Of a stretch of DNA of 64,000 nt, positions 1 through 9,914 are shown piece after piece. Source of the stretch: Arcobacter venerupis (lineage in GTDB: Bacteria > Campylobacterota > Campylobacteria > Campylobacterales > Arcobacteraceae); contig NZ_CP053840.1 in the NCBI RefSeq assembly GCF_013201665.1, positions 930,001 to 994,000 on the forward strand, in the 5' to 3' direction. A program made the position numbers and the translations under genes. Below the pieces are notes generated by a model. It was not told the origin of the DNA. It did no database searches and was given only the letters and a program-made list of their open reading frames with translations. Each line of letters opens with the position of its first letter. The first letter of the stretch is position 1.

Positions 1-1751
1 GAAAAATCACTTTTATTACAATTTAAAATTAAATCATTATCATAAACTAATGAACATTTTATATTATTTTCTTTTAAAATTAAATGTAAAAAGTTTTTAG
101 TATTCATAACACTTTCTACTAATTGAAAGTTTGTTATTTCTCCTTCTTTATTAAAAAAATTTGTAAAATTTTCTATTGTAAGAGATAATTTATTTGTATT
201 ATCAATTATTGAATCGCACGATTCATTAAAAGTAATATCATTTAGTAAATTTAGCTCTTTTTGAAGTTTCATTCCACTTGTAATCGTACTTATAACACTT
301 AAAGGTTGTCTCCACTGATGAGCAATATGATTAAGAGTATCTGAAATAGCAGCAATTTTTGATTGTTGAAAGAGTATTCTGTCTTTTTCTTTGTTATTTT
401 CTATTTGTAATATTTCTTGAGTTATATCTGTTAAAGTAACAATAATTAATTCTTGAAGTTTAAATTTTGAGCATTTAATAGAAAAATGTGTTATTTCATT
501 TTTCATATTTTTCATGGCAACTCTAAAGTTTTTTGTTGGATTTGCAAGTATATACTCTGCCCAATTTTTTCCATTATAATATTTTTCAATGATATATATG
601 TCATCTTTCATATCAATAAAAGAAGTACAAATACACTTATATTTTTTTACAAAACTGCTTAAATCATTTGTATCACTAAAGAATTCGTACAATCTTTGAT
701 TTGAATCAATTAATTCAATCCCATTTGTAATTACAATTATATTTTGTTGAGAATTAAGAATTGATTCTTTTTTTTGTTCTTGAATTTTCAACTGTTTTAG
801 ATAATTTGAATATAAATAAAGTAAAAAAGAGAAGAAAATAATTATCAATGCAATCACAGAAATCATTATAATTTGAATTTTAAAAGATTTCACTATTTGA
901 ATATCAATATCATTTAAATCCACAAAATTTATAATGTCTCCTAATCTTTCATGTTTATCATTAAAAAGATTATATTTTGAAATTAAATAATTTTTTTCAA
1001 TTATGTAAGTATCAATATTTAAATAGTTTTCTATTTTATTGTTACTAAGATAATTAATTAAGTCTTTATCAGCATTTTTATTTGCTATATAATAGTCACC
1101 TATAAATGTTTTTGTGTAAGGAAGTTTGAGAACTTCTTTATATTTTTTATCTGTAATTACAATCGAATTAATATTATTTTCTTTTAAATCATTAGCAATT
1201 GAATCAAAATGGCTAATTACTTCAATTGCTCCTAAAAAATTATTTTCTTTATCAAGAATAGGTGATCTGGCTTTTATTGTCATTGAATATAAAGCTACAC
1301 TGATCGAAGTTGAAATTGTTTTATTTTCAATAAAATTCTTTAAATCTTTTCTAAAAAGAAGATTATCTCCTTTTTTATCAGTCCATGAACGATAGATACT
1401 ATTTCCATTTTTATCAACAATTTGAATCCAAATATTTTTGAATTTCGTATTATCTCTCATTTGTTGGGAAATTTCTTTGTAATTAAAATTATCATATTGC
1501 CCATTGATAATAAATTTTTGTAATTCATTATCTTTAGCAAGTGCTAAAGCTATTGATAAAGTGGCATCTCTTTTATTTTTTAAAAAATTATCAGTTAATT
1601 TTAAAATATTTTTATTTGTTGAATCATAAATAGAAGTTAGAAGAGTTTTTTGTTTATCTAAAATATAGTAGTACGTTCCTGAGACTATAAATATAGTTAA
1701 AATTAAAAATGAGATGATAGCAATGAAAATATTTTTTTTATTTTTGTACAT
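1..1751 (-). CDS. Membrane-bound sensor histidine kinase (3' end outside window)
   Basis: Reading the minus strand from an ATG at 1751 gives an open frame that runs off the left edge (583 complete codons). A hydrophobic segment at about residues 6-24 and a second at about 288-312 bracket a roughly 260-residue extracytoplasmic sensor region. A PAS-like region follows, then the H-box HQWRQPL with the phospho-accepting His at about residue 478. This HQWRQPL form is typical of Campylobacterota kinases. Only about 106 residues after the His lie in the window, so the ATP-binding N and G boxes cannot be seen. The sensor part resembles a Cache-type ligand domain by layout only. No response regulator is visible; a partner may lie to the left. 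The kinase role is firm, the signal is unknown. Confidence 0.85.
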   Translation of the reverse strand, partial: MYKNKKNIFIAIISFLILTIFIVSGTYYYILDKQKTLLTSIYDSTNKNILKLTDNFLKNKRDATLSIALALAKDNELQKFIINGQYDNFNYKEISQQMRDNTKFKNIWIQIVDKNGNSIYRSWTDKKGDNLLFRKDLKNFIENKTISTSISVALYSMTIKARSPILDKENNFLGAIEVISHFDSIANDLKENNINSIVITDKKYKEVLKLPYTKTFIGDYYIANKNADKDLINYLSNNKIENYLNIDTYIIEKNYLISKYNLFNDKHERLGDIINFVDLNDIDIQIVKSFKIQIIMISVIALIIIFFSFLLYLYSNYLKQLKIQEQKKESILNSQQNIIVITNGIELIDSNQRLYEFFSDTNDLSSFVKKYKCICTSFIDMKDDIYIIEKYYNGKNWAEYILANPTKNFRVAMKNMKNEITHFSIKCSKFKLQELIIVTLTDITQEILQIENNKEKDRILFQQSKIAAISDTLNHIAHQWRQPLSVISTITSGMKLQKELNLLNDITFNESCDSIIDNTNKLSLTIENFTNFFNKEGEITNFQLVESVMNTKNFLHLILKENNIKCSLVYDNDLILNCNKSDF

Positions 1752-1861
1752 TAATTATAGACTTATTAGTAGATTTATATGTATTGATTGTATTAAAAGA
1801 TAACTTTTCTTTTGATTAAGGTTTTCATTTAGAATTAATAAATTTGTGATAAAATCACACC

Positions 1862-2923
1862 ATGATAAAAAGATACCCAACTAAACAAATATTCGTCGGA
1901 AATGTACCGATTGGTGGCGATGCTGCTATTCCTGTACAATCAATGACATTCACAAAAACATCAGATGTAAAAGCAACAGTTGAACAAATTACAGCTTTAC
2001 ATTTTGCTGGTGCTGATATAGTAAGAGTTGCTGTTCCAAATATGGAAGCAGCCTTAGCGTTAAAAGAGATTAAATCACAAGTTTCACTACCACTTGTAGC
2101 AGACATTCATTTTCATTATAAATTAGCTTTAATTGCTGCTGAAGTTGTAGATTGTATTAGAATAAATCCTGGAAATATTGGAGATAGAAAAAGAGTTCAA
2201 GAAGTTGTTAAGGCTTGTATAGAGCGAAATATACCTATTAGAATTGGAGTAAATTCAGGGTCGCTTGAAAAACAGTTTGAAGATAAATATGGACAAACAC
2301 CTGAGGGTATGGTTGCAAGTGCTGATTATAATATCAAATATCTTGAAGATTTAGGTTTTACAAATATGAAAATTTCTCTAAAAGCTAGTGATGTTCAAAG
2401 AACAGTTGAAGCTTATAGAAGATTAAGACCTATGAATAACTATCCATTTCACCTTGGAGTAACAGAAGCTGGAACACAATTTCACTCAACAATCAAATCT
2501 TCAATTGCTTTAGGTTCACTTTTACTTGATGGAATAGGTGATACTTTAAGAGTTTCAATGACTGGAGAACTTGAAGAAGAGATAAAAGTAGGGCGTGCAA
2601 TTTTAAAAGATGTTGGAATTGCAAAAGATGGTTTGAATATTGTTTCATGTCCTACTTGTGGAAGAATTGAAGCAGATTTAGTAAGTGCAGTTAGTGAAAT
2701 AGAAAAAAGAACAAAACATATAAAAACTCCACTTGATGTTTCAGTTATGGGTTGTGTTGTAAATGCAATCGGAGAAGCAAAATCTGCTGATGTTGCAATT
2801 GCTTTTGGAAAAGGAAGCGGACTTGTAATGAAAAAAGGTGAAATTATTGCCAAATTGTCAGGAGATGCGTTGATAAATAGATTTATAGAAGAAGTTGAAA
2901 TCGAAGCAGAAAAAAGAAAATAA
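1862..2923 (+). CDS. ispG: 4-hydroxy-3-methylbut-2-enyl-diphosphate synthase IspG
   Basis: IspG (GcpE) converts methylerythritol cyclodiphosphate to HMBPP, the penultimate step of the MEP isoprenoid pathway, using a 4Fe-4S cluster. The 353-residue length fits the short bacterial form. The N-terminal TIM-barrel part carries the PVQSMT motif near residue 25, and the C-terminal cluster domain has CPTCGR with Cys263 and Cys266 plus Cys298 in GCVVNAIGE, the expected ligand set. The ATG start is the natural family start. The stop codon overlaps the dnaB start by one base (TAATG), so the two genes are probably translated from one message. Nothing looks abnormal. Confidence 0.97.
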   Translation: MIKRYPTKQIFVGNVPIGGDAAIPVQSMTFTKTSDVKATVEQITALHFAGADIVRVAVPNMEAALALKEIKSQVSLPLVADIHFHYKLALIAAEVVDCIRINPGNIGDRKRVQEVVKACIERNIPIRIGVNSGSLEKQFEDKYGQTPEGMVASADYNIKYLEDLGFTNMKISLKASDVQRTVEAYRRLRPMNNYPFHLGVTEAGTQFHSTIKSSIALGSLLLDGIGDTLRVSMTGELEEEIKVGRAILKDVGIAKDGLNIVSCPTCGRIEADLVSAVSEIEKRTKHIKTPLDVSVMGCVVNAIGEAKSADVAIAFGKGSGLVMKKGEIIAKLSGDALINRFIEEVEIEAEKRK

Positions 2924-4365
2924 TGGATAGCGTATATAGTATAAATATAGAAAGAGCTGTTTTAAGTTCTATTTTATTTAACCCTGAAGAACTTGAAGAT
3001 GTTTTAGGCGTATTAAAACCTAAAGATTTTTATTTACCTGCACATAAAAAAATATTTGAGGTAATGGTAAAACTTCATAACGATGATATGCCCATTGATG
3101 AAGAATTTATAAGAAAAAGAGTTGATGCAAAAGATGTTGATGACTCAATTTTATTAGAAATTTTATCAGCTAATCCAATTACGAATACTTTAGCATATGT
3201 AAGAGAAATCAAAGATGGTTCAGTAAAAAGAGAGTTAGCAACACTCGCAACAACAATAAAAAAAGTAGCCATTGAAGAAGAAATGAGTGCAAATGAAGCA
3301 CTTGATACAATTCAAGGTGAACTTTATAAAATCTCTACAGATTCTGCAACTAGCGAATTAAAAGATATGAAAGCTATAACTCATGATACTCTTTCATATA
3401 TAGAGCAAATGAAAAAGATGGGGAATAAACATCTAATAGGTGAAACAACCGGATTTGAGGCACTTGATAGAAGAACAACAGGTTTTAACTCAGGGGATTT
3501 AATTATAATTGCTGCACGTCCTGCGATGGGGAAAACAGCACTTGTTTTAAATATGGCTTTAAAAAATGTTGAAGCTGGAAAAGGTGTAATATTTTTCTCC
3601 CTAGAAATGCCAGCAGAACAATTAATGTTAAGGATGTTATCTGCTAAAACTTCAATTCCATTACAAAATCTTAGAAAAGGTGATATGGACGATCAACAAT
3701 GGACTAACTTAAGTGGTGCATTTGATGATTTAAATACTAAAAAACTTTTTGTTGATGATGGTGGAAGTATTAATATTAATCAACTTCGTGCGAGAGTGCG
3801 AAAACTTGCTCAGAATGAATCTAATAATATAAAACTTGTTATCATCGATTACCTTCAACTAATGCAAGGAACTGGAAATAAAGATAGACACCAAGAGGTT
3901 TCTGATATTTCAAGGGGTTTAAAAATGCTTGCAAGGGAGATGAAAATTCCTATTATTGCCCTTTCTCAGTTAAATAGGGGACTTGAAAATAGACCAGATA
4001 AAAGACCAATGTTATCAGATTTAAGAGAATCTGGAGCAATTGAGCAAGATGCTGATATTATCATGTTTGTTTATAGGGATGATGTTTATAAAGAGAGAGA
4101 TGAAGCAAGAAAAGAGAAAGAAGCAAAAGATAAAGGTGAAGATTATAAATCAAAATTTATAAATAAACCAGAAGAAGAGGCAGAAGTAATAATAGGAAAA
4201 CAAAGAAATGGACCAATTGGTACTGTAAAACTTAACTTCCAAAAAGCACTTACAAGATTTGTTGATAAAGAGAATGAGCATAATAGTTCGCCAATAGAGA
4301 TGGTGTTTGAAAATATTGCAGACACTGAGAGAGAAACAAATATTGATATACCAGATATTTTGTAG
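2923..4365 (+). CDS. dnaB: Replicative DNA helicase DnaB
   Basis: DnaB is the hexameric helicase that unwinds DNA at the replication fork. The 480-residue protein has the N-terminal DnaB domain (about 5-105), a linker, and the RecA-like C-terminal motor. Walker A is ARPAMGKTA at about residue 198, Walker B is the LVIIDYLQLM region, and the LSQLNRGLE and DLRESGAIEQDAD motifs are also present. The length is normal. An acidic and basic stretch near residues 390-415 is an insertion of low complexity. The gene starts on the last base of ispG. It is the last conserved gene before the polysaccharide locus and so marks its left edge. Confidence 0.97.
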   Translation: MDSVYSINIERAVLSSILFNPEELEDVLGVLKPKDFYLPAHKKIFEVMVKLHNDDMPIDEEFIRKRVDAKDVDDSILLEILSANPITNTLAYVREIKDGSVKRELATLATTIKKVAIEEEMSANEALDTIQGELYKISTDSATSELKDMKAITHDTLSYIEQMKKMGNKHLIGETTGFEALDRRTTGFNSGDLIIIAARPAMGKTALVLNMALKNVEAGKGVIFFSLEMPAEQLMLRMLSAKTSIPLQNLRKGDMDDQQWTNLSGAFDDLNTKKLFVDDGGSININQLRARVRKLAQNESNNIKLVIIDYLQLMQGTGNKDRHQEVSDISRGLKMLAREMKIPIIALSQLNRGLENRPDKRPMLSDLRESGAIEQDADIIMFVYRDDVYKERDEARKEKEAKDKGEDYKSKFINKPEEEAEVIIGKQRNGPIGTVKLNFQKALTRFVDKENEHNSSPIEMVFENIADTERETNIDIPDIL

Positions 4366-4474
4366 AAATGTGTAAACTTGTTATTAGATAAATGGTTGTA
4401 TAATCGCCATTTATAATAATAAATTCATTTAAATAATAATATTATAGGTACAAATTCTCCTTATGTGAAAAAAA

Positions 4475-4507
4475 GAGTCATTAGTGAGTCATTTGATTAG
4501 ATATAAT
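4475..4507 (+). promoter_or_regulatory. Candidate promoter with 11-bp-spaced direct repeats, upstream of the polysaccharide locus
   Basis: GAGTCATT occurs at 4475-4482 and again at 4486-4493, so the period is 11 bases, about one helical turn. A TATAAT box follows at 4502-4507, 27 bases before the TTG start of the Wzz gene. A similar pair sits upstream of the lipoprotein gene at 57387-57935. The spacing is what tandem response-regulator sites look like, but no regulator can be assigned. Confidence 0.45.
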
Positions 4508-4533
4508 CACGAACTTAATTTTAGGAAATTACA

Positions 4534-5637
4534 TTGCAAAACAAAGAGCATATATTAGAAGACGAAATAGATTTAAAAGAATTATTTCATATACTTAACA
4601 ATAAAAAGTTTTTTATATTAATTATAACTTTAGTTGTAACTTTAGTAGGTGTAATTTATATTACTATGAAAAAATCTATATATGAAGTAAAATCTGTAGT
4701 TAGAATTGGTTATATAAATTCTACTTTAGTTGAAAATAGTAATATTTTAGAAACAAAACTTAGATTGATTTTTGCAGGTAATAATGAATCAAAAATTACA
4801 AAAGATGATGGTATTTTAACTGCTGTATCAGGTATTAAGAAAGTTGATAATTTTTTAGAAATTACAACTCAAGCATATTCAAATGAAATAGCCATTAAAA
4901 AAAATAAAGAAGTAGTAGAATTTTTGCAAAATGAGTATAAATACAAAATAGATGAATTTATATTAAAAACAAATTTAAATATAAAAAATATAGAAAGTCA
5001 ATTATTATATGTTGAAACTATAGATAAACCTAATATAAAACAAAGTATACAAAAAATAAAAGAACAACAAATCCCTCGGATAGACCAAGAAATTGACCTA
5101 CTTAAAAATGTTGAGTTGAAATCTATAGAAAATAAATTAGAATTTAATCAGAAAAAATTAAATGAGTATCAAAATGATAGTATGAAGATAACAAATCAAA
5201 AATCAACTGATAATAGTCAAAATATGCTTATGTCTGTACAGCTTTTAAATACTCAGAATTTGATTTTAAGTATACAAAATACGATAGAAAATTTAAAAAA
5301 AGAAAAAGAAAATATATTAAATCTTAAGTTAAAAGATTTAGAGATGAAAAAAGAAAATTTAATTAATGAAGACATAAAAAGATTAGAAATAGAATTAAAT
5401 ATGAATTTAGAGAAGAAAATAAATGATTTAAATAATAATTTAGATTTTGAAAAATTAAAACTTACAAATTCAATAGCAAAAAACAGTGAAATAATAGGAA
5501 ATATTATGGTAAATGAAGAACCTATAAAACCTAATAAAATTATTATTGTAGTTTTCTTTGTTGTAGGGATTATATTATCGTTTTTTTTAGTATTTTTCAT
5601 GCAATTTATTAATAGTATGAGAGAAGAAAAGAAATAA
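4534..5637 (+). CDS. wzz: Wzz/PCP-1-type chain length determinant protein
   Basis: Inner-membrane protein expected to set polymer length in Wzx/Wzy-dependent O-antigen synthesis. The 367-residue protein has an N-terminal membrane segment (about 28-50), a long lysine- and asparagine-rich helical periplasmic region (about 50-330) with strong coiled-coil character, and a C-terminal membrane segment (about 334-357) preceded by the proline-containing EEPIKPNK motif. This two-helix layout defines the polysaccharide co-polymerase family. No C-terminal tyrosine kinase domain is present, which favours O-antigen over capsule. The start is TTG at 4534, preceded by TAGGAAA. The next gene begins 1 base after the stop. 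Confidence 0.85.
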   Translation: MQNKEHILEDEIDLKELFHILNNKKFFILIITLVVTLVGVIYITMKKSIYEVKSVVRIGYINSTLVENSNILETKLRLIFAGNNESKITKDDGILTAVSGIKKVDNFLEITTQAYSNEIAIKKNKEVVEFLQNEYKYKIDEFILKTNLNIKNIESQLLYVETIDKPNIKQSIQKIKEQQIPRIDQEIDLLKNVELKSIENKLEFNQKKLNEYQNDSMKITNQKSTDNSQNMLMSVQLLNTQNLILSIQNTIENLKKEKENILNLKLKDLEMKKENLINEDIKRLEIELNMNLEKKINDLNNNLDFEKLKLTNSIAKNSEIIGNIMVNEEPIKPNKIIIVVFFVVGIILSFFLVFFMQFINSMREEKK

Positions 5638-5638
5638 A

Positions 5639-6658
5639 TTGAAAATTTTAATAACGGGTGGAGCTGGATATATCGGCTCTCATACACTTATTGAATTAGA
5701 TAAATCAGGCTATGATTTTATTGTATTTGATAACTTATCAAACTCATCAAAAGAAAGTATAAAAAGAGTAGAAAAGATTATAAATAAATCTATTTATTTT
5801 GAAGAAGGTGATGTTAGAGATAAAAAAGCTTTAGAAGAAGTTTTTAAAAAATATGATATAGACTCAGTGATTCATTTTGCAGGACTTAAATCTGTAGGTG
5901 AATCGGTTTGTGAACCTTTAAAGTATTATGATAACAATATAACAGGAACTTTAGTTTTATTAGAGGTTATGGAAAAATTTAATTGTAAAAAGATAGTATT
6001 TAGCTCTTCAGCAACTGTTTATGGAAATCCAAGTTCAAATCCAATAAAAGAAGATTTCTCAGTAGGAAATACTACAAATCCTTATGGTAGAACAAAATAT
6101 TTTATAGAAGAGATATTAAAAGACCTTTATTCAAGTGATAACTCTTTTCAAATAGCAATATTAAGATATTTTAATCCAGTTGGTGCCCATGAAAGTGGAA
6201 CTATTGGAGAAGATCCAAATGGAATTCCAAATAATCTTATGCCTTTTATAGCACAAACAGCTGTAGGTAAAAGAGAATTCTTGAGTATTTTTGGTGGAGA
6301 TTATGATAGTGCTGATGGAACAGGTGTTCGAGATTATATCCATGTGGTTGATTTAGCTTGTGGACATGTCAAAGCAATTGATTATTTAAATAAAAAAACT
6401 AGAATTGAACCTTTGATTGTAAATTTAGGAACAGGAATAGGTTATAGCGTATTAGATATGGTAAAAGCATTTGAAAAAGCAAGTGGGAAAATTATACCAT
6501 ACAAAATAGTAGAAAGAAGAGAGGGAGATATCTCAACTTGTTATTCAAATCCAAGCTATGCAAAAGAGATTTTTGATTGGGAAGCTAAAAAAACAATTGA
6601 AGATATGTGTATTGATAGCTGGAAATGGCAAAGTAATAATCCTGATGGATATAATTAA
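5639..6658 (+). CDS. galE: UDP-glucose 4-epimerase GalE
   Basis: Extended SDR enzyme that interconverts UDP-Glc and UDP-Gal, and in many Campylobacterota also UDP-GlcNAc and UDP-GalNAc. The NAD-binding GGAGYIGS motif lies at residues 7-14, the SSSATVYG strand is near 122, and the catalytic Tyr149/Lys153 pair lies in YGRTK. The 339-residue length is normal. The start is TTG at 5639, 1 base after the wzz stop, so it is probably translated with wzz. An 87-base gap follows, which may hold a further promoter for the rest of the locus. The exact substrate preference cannot be read from the sequence. Confidence 0.92.
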   Translation: MKILITGGAGYIGSHTLIELDKSGYDFIVFDNLSNSSKESIKRVEKIINKSIYFEEGDVRDKKALEEVFKKYDIDSVIHFAGLKSVGESVCEPLKYYDNNITGTLVLLEVMEKFNCKKIVFSSSATVYGNPSSNPIKEDFSVGNTTNPYGRTKYFIEEILKDLYSSDNSFQIAILRYFNPVGAHESGTIGEDPNGIPNNLMPFIAQTAVGKREFLSIFGGDYDSADGTGVRDYIHVVDLACGHVKAIDYLNKKTRIEPLIVNLGTGIGYSVLDMVKAFEKASGKIIPYKIVERREGDISTCYSNPSYAKEIFDWEAKKTIEDMCIDSWKWQSNNPDGYN

Positions 6659-6745
6659 AATTGATATGTGAGATAATAAACTTATTAAATATTAAGGAAA
6701 ATTAATATTATAGTAAAAATGATTTTGTGTGAAGGAATATAATAA

Positions 6746-7798
6746 ATGAAATATGATGAAATAAAAAAAGAATTATTAGTTAATCCAAAAACTTGGCTTG
6801 TTTCAGGCGTAGCTGGATTTATTGGTTCAAATTTAGCAGAAGAATTACTAAAATTAAATCAAAAAGTAGTAGGCCTTGATAATTTCGAAACAGGTCATAA
6901 ATACAATCTTGAACATGTAAAGAATTCTGTATCTAAGAATCAATGGAACAACTTTACTTTTATTGAAGGTGATATTAGAAACTATGAAACTTGTAATGAA
7001 GTTACTAAAAATATAGATGTAATTCTTCATCAAGCTGCACTTGGTTCAGTTCCAAGATCTATTGATAATCCAGTTAATACAAATGCTTCGAATGTAAGTG
7101 GATTTTTAAATATGCTTACAGCAGCTAAAGATAATGGTGTAAAAAGATTTGTTTATGCATCAAGTTCATCTGTTTATGGTGATTCTGCAGAACTTCCAAA
7201 AGTAGAGGCAAGAACAGGAAATCTTCTTTCACCTTATGCAGTTACTAAATACGTAAATGAACTTTATATGGGTGTTTTTTATAAATGTTATAATTTCGAA
7301 TCAATAGGACTTAGATATTTCAATGTATTTGGTAAAAGACAAGATCCAAATGGCGCTTATGCGGCTGTTATGCCAAAATGGATATCTCAAATGATAAATG
7401 GTGAAGATGTATTTATAAATGGTGATGGAGAAACTTCAAGAGATTTTACTTATATTGATAATGTAGTTCAAGCAAATATATTGGCTGGAACTACAACAAA
7501 CTCTCAGGCTTTTGCAAAAGCTTATAATACAGCCGCATCAGGAAGAGAGACTCTAAATAATCTTTTTTCTGCTATTAAAAATGGTTTAGAAGAAAAACTT
7601 CCTAACCTAAAAATCAAAGATGCGATATATAGGGATTTTAGAGCTGGAGATATAAGACACTCAAATGCAAATATAGATCAAGCAAAACAACTTTTAGGAT
7701 ATGAACCAACACATAACTTAGAAGAAGGTTTAAAAGAATCTCTTAGTTGGTATATAAATGATATTAAAGGAAATAAATTAAATGACAAATGTAAATAA
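6746..7798 (+). CDS. wbpP: UDP-N-acetylglucosamine 4-epimerase (WbpP/TviC type)
   Basis: Extended SDR that makes UDP-GalNAc from UDP-GlcNAc. The protein (350 aa) matches the WbpP family from end to end as I recall it: GVAGFIGSN at residues 21-29, HQAALGSVPRSI, SSSSVYGD, Tyr164 and Lys168 in YAVTK, and the RYFNVFGKRQDPNGAYAAV stretch. An RBS-like GAAGGA lies upstream of the ATG. The gene overlaps the next one, a TviB/WbpO-type dehydrogenase, by 17 bases. The pair forms the known route UDP-GlcNAc to UDP-GalNAc to UDP-GalNAcA. Confidence 0.92.
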   Translation: MKYDEIKKELLVNPKTWLVSGVAGFIGSNLAEELLKLNQKVVGLDNFETGHKYNLEHVKNSVSKNQWNNFTFIEGDIRNYETCNEVTKNIDVILHQAALGSVPRSIDNPVNTNASNVSGFLNMLTAAKDNGVKRFVYASSSSVYGDSAELPKVEARTGNLLSPYAVTKYVNELYMGVFYKCYNFESIGLRYFNVFGKRQDPNGAYAAVMPKWISQMINGEDVFINGDGETSRDFTYIDNVVQANILAGTTTNSQAFAKAYNTAASGRETLNNLFSAIKNGLEEKLPNLKIKDAIYRDFRAGDIRHSNANIDQAKQLLGYEPTHNLEEGLKESLSWYINDIKGNKLNDKCK

Positions 7799-9041
7799 TA
7801 TAAAAATTTGTGTAATTGGTCTTGGTTATGTAGGACTTCCTTTAGCTCATGCTTTTTCTGAAAAATATGAAGTAGTTGGATTTGACATATCACAATGGAG
7901 AATTGATGAATTATCATCTGGTTATGATAGAACTTTGGAGCTAAATGAATCTCAAGTAAAAGAAGCTATCAAAAATGGTATGAAATTTTCTTTAAACATA
8001 AATGATATTAGAGATTGTAATATTTATATAGTTACCGTTCCAACACCAATAGATAAAAATAAAAGACCAGACTTAACTCCTTTAATAAAAGCAAGCGAAA
8101 CAATTGGAAAAGTGCTTAAAAAAGATGATATCGTTATCTACGAATCAACTGTTTATCCAGGAGCTACAGAAGAAGACTGTGTTCCAGTTTTAGAAAAATT
8201 CTCAAATATGAAATATAATGTTGATTTCTTTTGTGGATATTCTCCTGAGAGAATCAATCCAGGTGATAAAGAACATACAGTTACAAAAATTCTAAAAGTA
8301 ACATCAGGTTCAACTCCTGAGATTGGTATCAAAGTGAATGAACTATATGCAAGTATTATAACTGCAGGTACTCACTTAGCTCCCACAATCAAAGTTGCAG
8401 AAGCTGCAAAAGTAATAGAAAATTCTCAAAGAGATATAAATATCGCATTTGTAAATGAACTAGCAATTATTTTTAATAAGTTAGGAATTAATACAAATGA
8501 TGTACTTGAAGCAGCTGGAACAAAATGGAACTTTTTACCATTTAGGCCAGGATTAGTTGGTGGACATTGTATAGGAGTAGACCCATATTATTTAACTCAT
8601 AAAGCTCAACAAGTAGGATATAACCCAGAAATCATTCTATCTGGAAGAAGATTAAATGATAATATGGGAATCTATGTAGCTAATCAAGTAATTAAACTTA
8701 TGATAAAAAAAGGTCATAAAATAGAAGGTTCAAAAGTACTTGTGCTTGGAATTACTTTTAAAGAAAATTGCCCAGATATTAGAAACTCAAGAGTAATAGA
8801 TGTTATTTCTGAACTACAAGAGTTTGGATGTGATATAACAGTATCTGATTATTGGGCTGATAAAGCTGAAGTAAAAAATGAATACAATCTAAACTTAGAG
8901 AATAATGTTAACTTTGATGACTATGAAGCTATTGTAATGGCTGTTTCACATGAAAAATATAAAACTTTAACTTTTGATAATAAAGATCAAGTTGTTTATG
9001 ATATTAAAAGTATTTTAAAAAATAGTGATGGAAGATTGTAA
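7782..9041 (+). CDS. wbpO: UDP-N-acetylgalactosamine 6-dehydrogenase (WbpO/TviB type)
   Basis: NAD-dependent UDP-sugar 6-dehydrogenase that oxidises a nucleotide sugar to its uronic acid, here most likely UDP-GalNAc to UDP-GalNAcA. The Rossmann motif GLGYVGLP is near residue 13, the ESTVYPGATEE motif is in the N-terminal half, and the catalytic Cys263 lies in GGHCIGVDPYYL. The length of 419 aa and the sequence around GTKWNFLPFRPGLVGG fit the TviB/WbpO branch rather than UDP-glucose dehydrogenase. The start overlaps wbpP, consistent with coupled translation. The product is predicted from family membership and its wbpP partner. Confidence 0.9.
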   Translation: MTNVNNIKICVIGLGYVGLPLAHAFSEKYEVVGFDISQWRIDELSSGYDRTLELNESQVKEAIKNGMKFSLNINDIRDCNIYIVTVPTPIDKNKRPDLTPLIKASETIGKVLKKDDIVIYESTVYPGATEEDCVPVLEKFSNMKYNVDFFCGYSPERINPGDKEHTVTKILKVTSGSTPEIGIKVNELYASIITAGTHLAPTIKVAEAAKVIENSQRDINIAFVNELAIIFNKLGINTNDVLEAAGTKWNFLPFRPGLVGGHCIGVDPYYLTHKAQQVGYNPEIILSGRRLNDNMGIYVANQVIKLMIKKGHKIEGSKVLVLGITFKENCPDIRNSRVIDVISELQEFGCDITVSDYWADKAEVKNEYNLNLENNVNFDDYEAIVMAVSHEKYKTLTFDNKDQVVYDIKSILKNSDGRL

Positions 9042-9044
9042 TAA

Positions 9045-9914
9045 ATGAAAGGGATAATATTAGCAGGAGGAAGTGGAACAAGACTTTATCCAGTAACAAA
9101 AACTATAAGCAAACAACTACTTCCTATTTATGATAAACCAATGATTTATTATCCTTTATCTGTTCTAATGCTTGCAGGAATTAAAGAAATATTAATTATT
9201 TCTACTCCTCAAGATATTGGAAAATTTGAAGAACTATTAGGAAATGGTAGTGATTGGGGTATTAGTTTAGAGTATAAAATACAACCAAACCCTGATGGGC
9301 TAGCACAAGCATTTATTTTAGGGGAAGATTTTATAGGAAGAGATAGTGTTTGTTTAATCCTTGGAGATAATATATTCTATGGACAAGGCTTTTCTCCTAT
9401 GCTTAAAGCAGCATCTTCAATAAAAGATGGTGCAGTTGTATTTGGATATCAAGTAAAAGACCCTGAAAGATTTGGTGTAGTTGAATTTGATGAAAATAAA
9501 AAAGCAATTAGTATTGAAGAAAAACCAACTAAACCAAAATCAAACTTTGCAGTAACTGGATTATACTTTTATGATAATGAAGTAATAGAAATTGCAAAAA
9601 ATGTAAAACCATCACCAAGAGGAGAACTAGAAATTACAACAGTAAATGAAGAATATCTAAAAAGAGATAAACTAAAAGTTGAACTTCTAGGACGTGGATT
9701 TGCTTGGTTAGATACAGGAACTCATGATAGTTTGATTGAAGCTGGCCAATTTGTACAAACAATTGAACATAGACAAGGTTATAAAATAGCTTGTTTGGAA
9801 GAAATAGCCTATAACAATAAATGGATTTCAAAAGAACAAGTATTAAAAATTGCGAAACCATTATCTAAAAATGGATATGGACAATATCTAATAGATTTGA
9901 TTAAAGAGAAATAA
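9045..9914 (+). CDS. rmlA: Glucose-1-phosphate thymidylyltransferase RmlA
   Basis: RmlA condenses dTTP and glucose-1-phosphate to dTDP-glucose, the first step to dTDP-deoxysugars. The nucleotide-binding motif [12 protein letters not shown] is at residues 8-19, and LGDNIFYG and the EKPTKPKS segment are present. The 289-residue length is normal. It begins 3 bases after the previous stop and directly abuts rmlB. rmlC and rmlD are absent from this window, so the dTDP-4-keto-6-deoxyglucose made with RmlB probably goes to the amino sugar branch encoded at 13268-14713 and not to rhamnose. Confidence 0.95.
   Translation: MKGIILAGGSGTRLYPVTKTISKQLLPIYDKPMIYYPLSVLMLAGIKEILIISTPQDIGKFEELLGNGSDWGISLEYKIQPNPDGLAQAFILGEDFIGRDSVCLILGDNIFYGQGFSPMLKAASSIKDGAVVFGYQVKDPERFGVVEFDENKKAISIEEKPTKPKSNFAVTGLYFYDNEVIEIAKNVKPSPRGELEITTVNEEYLKRDKLKVELLGRGFAWLDTGTHDSLIEAGQFVQTIEHRQGYKIACLEEIAYNNKWISKEQVLKIAKPLSKNGYGQYLIDLIKEK

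Noticed and set aside
1126-1395. Plus-strand open frame of 89 codons
   Set aside because: It lies inside the minus-strand histidine kinase, has no ribosome site and no family resemblance.
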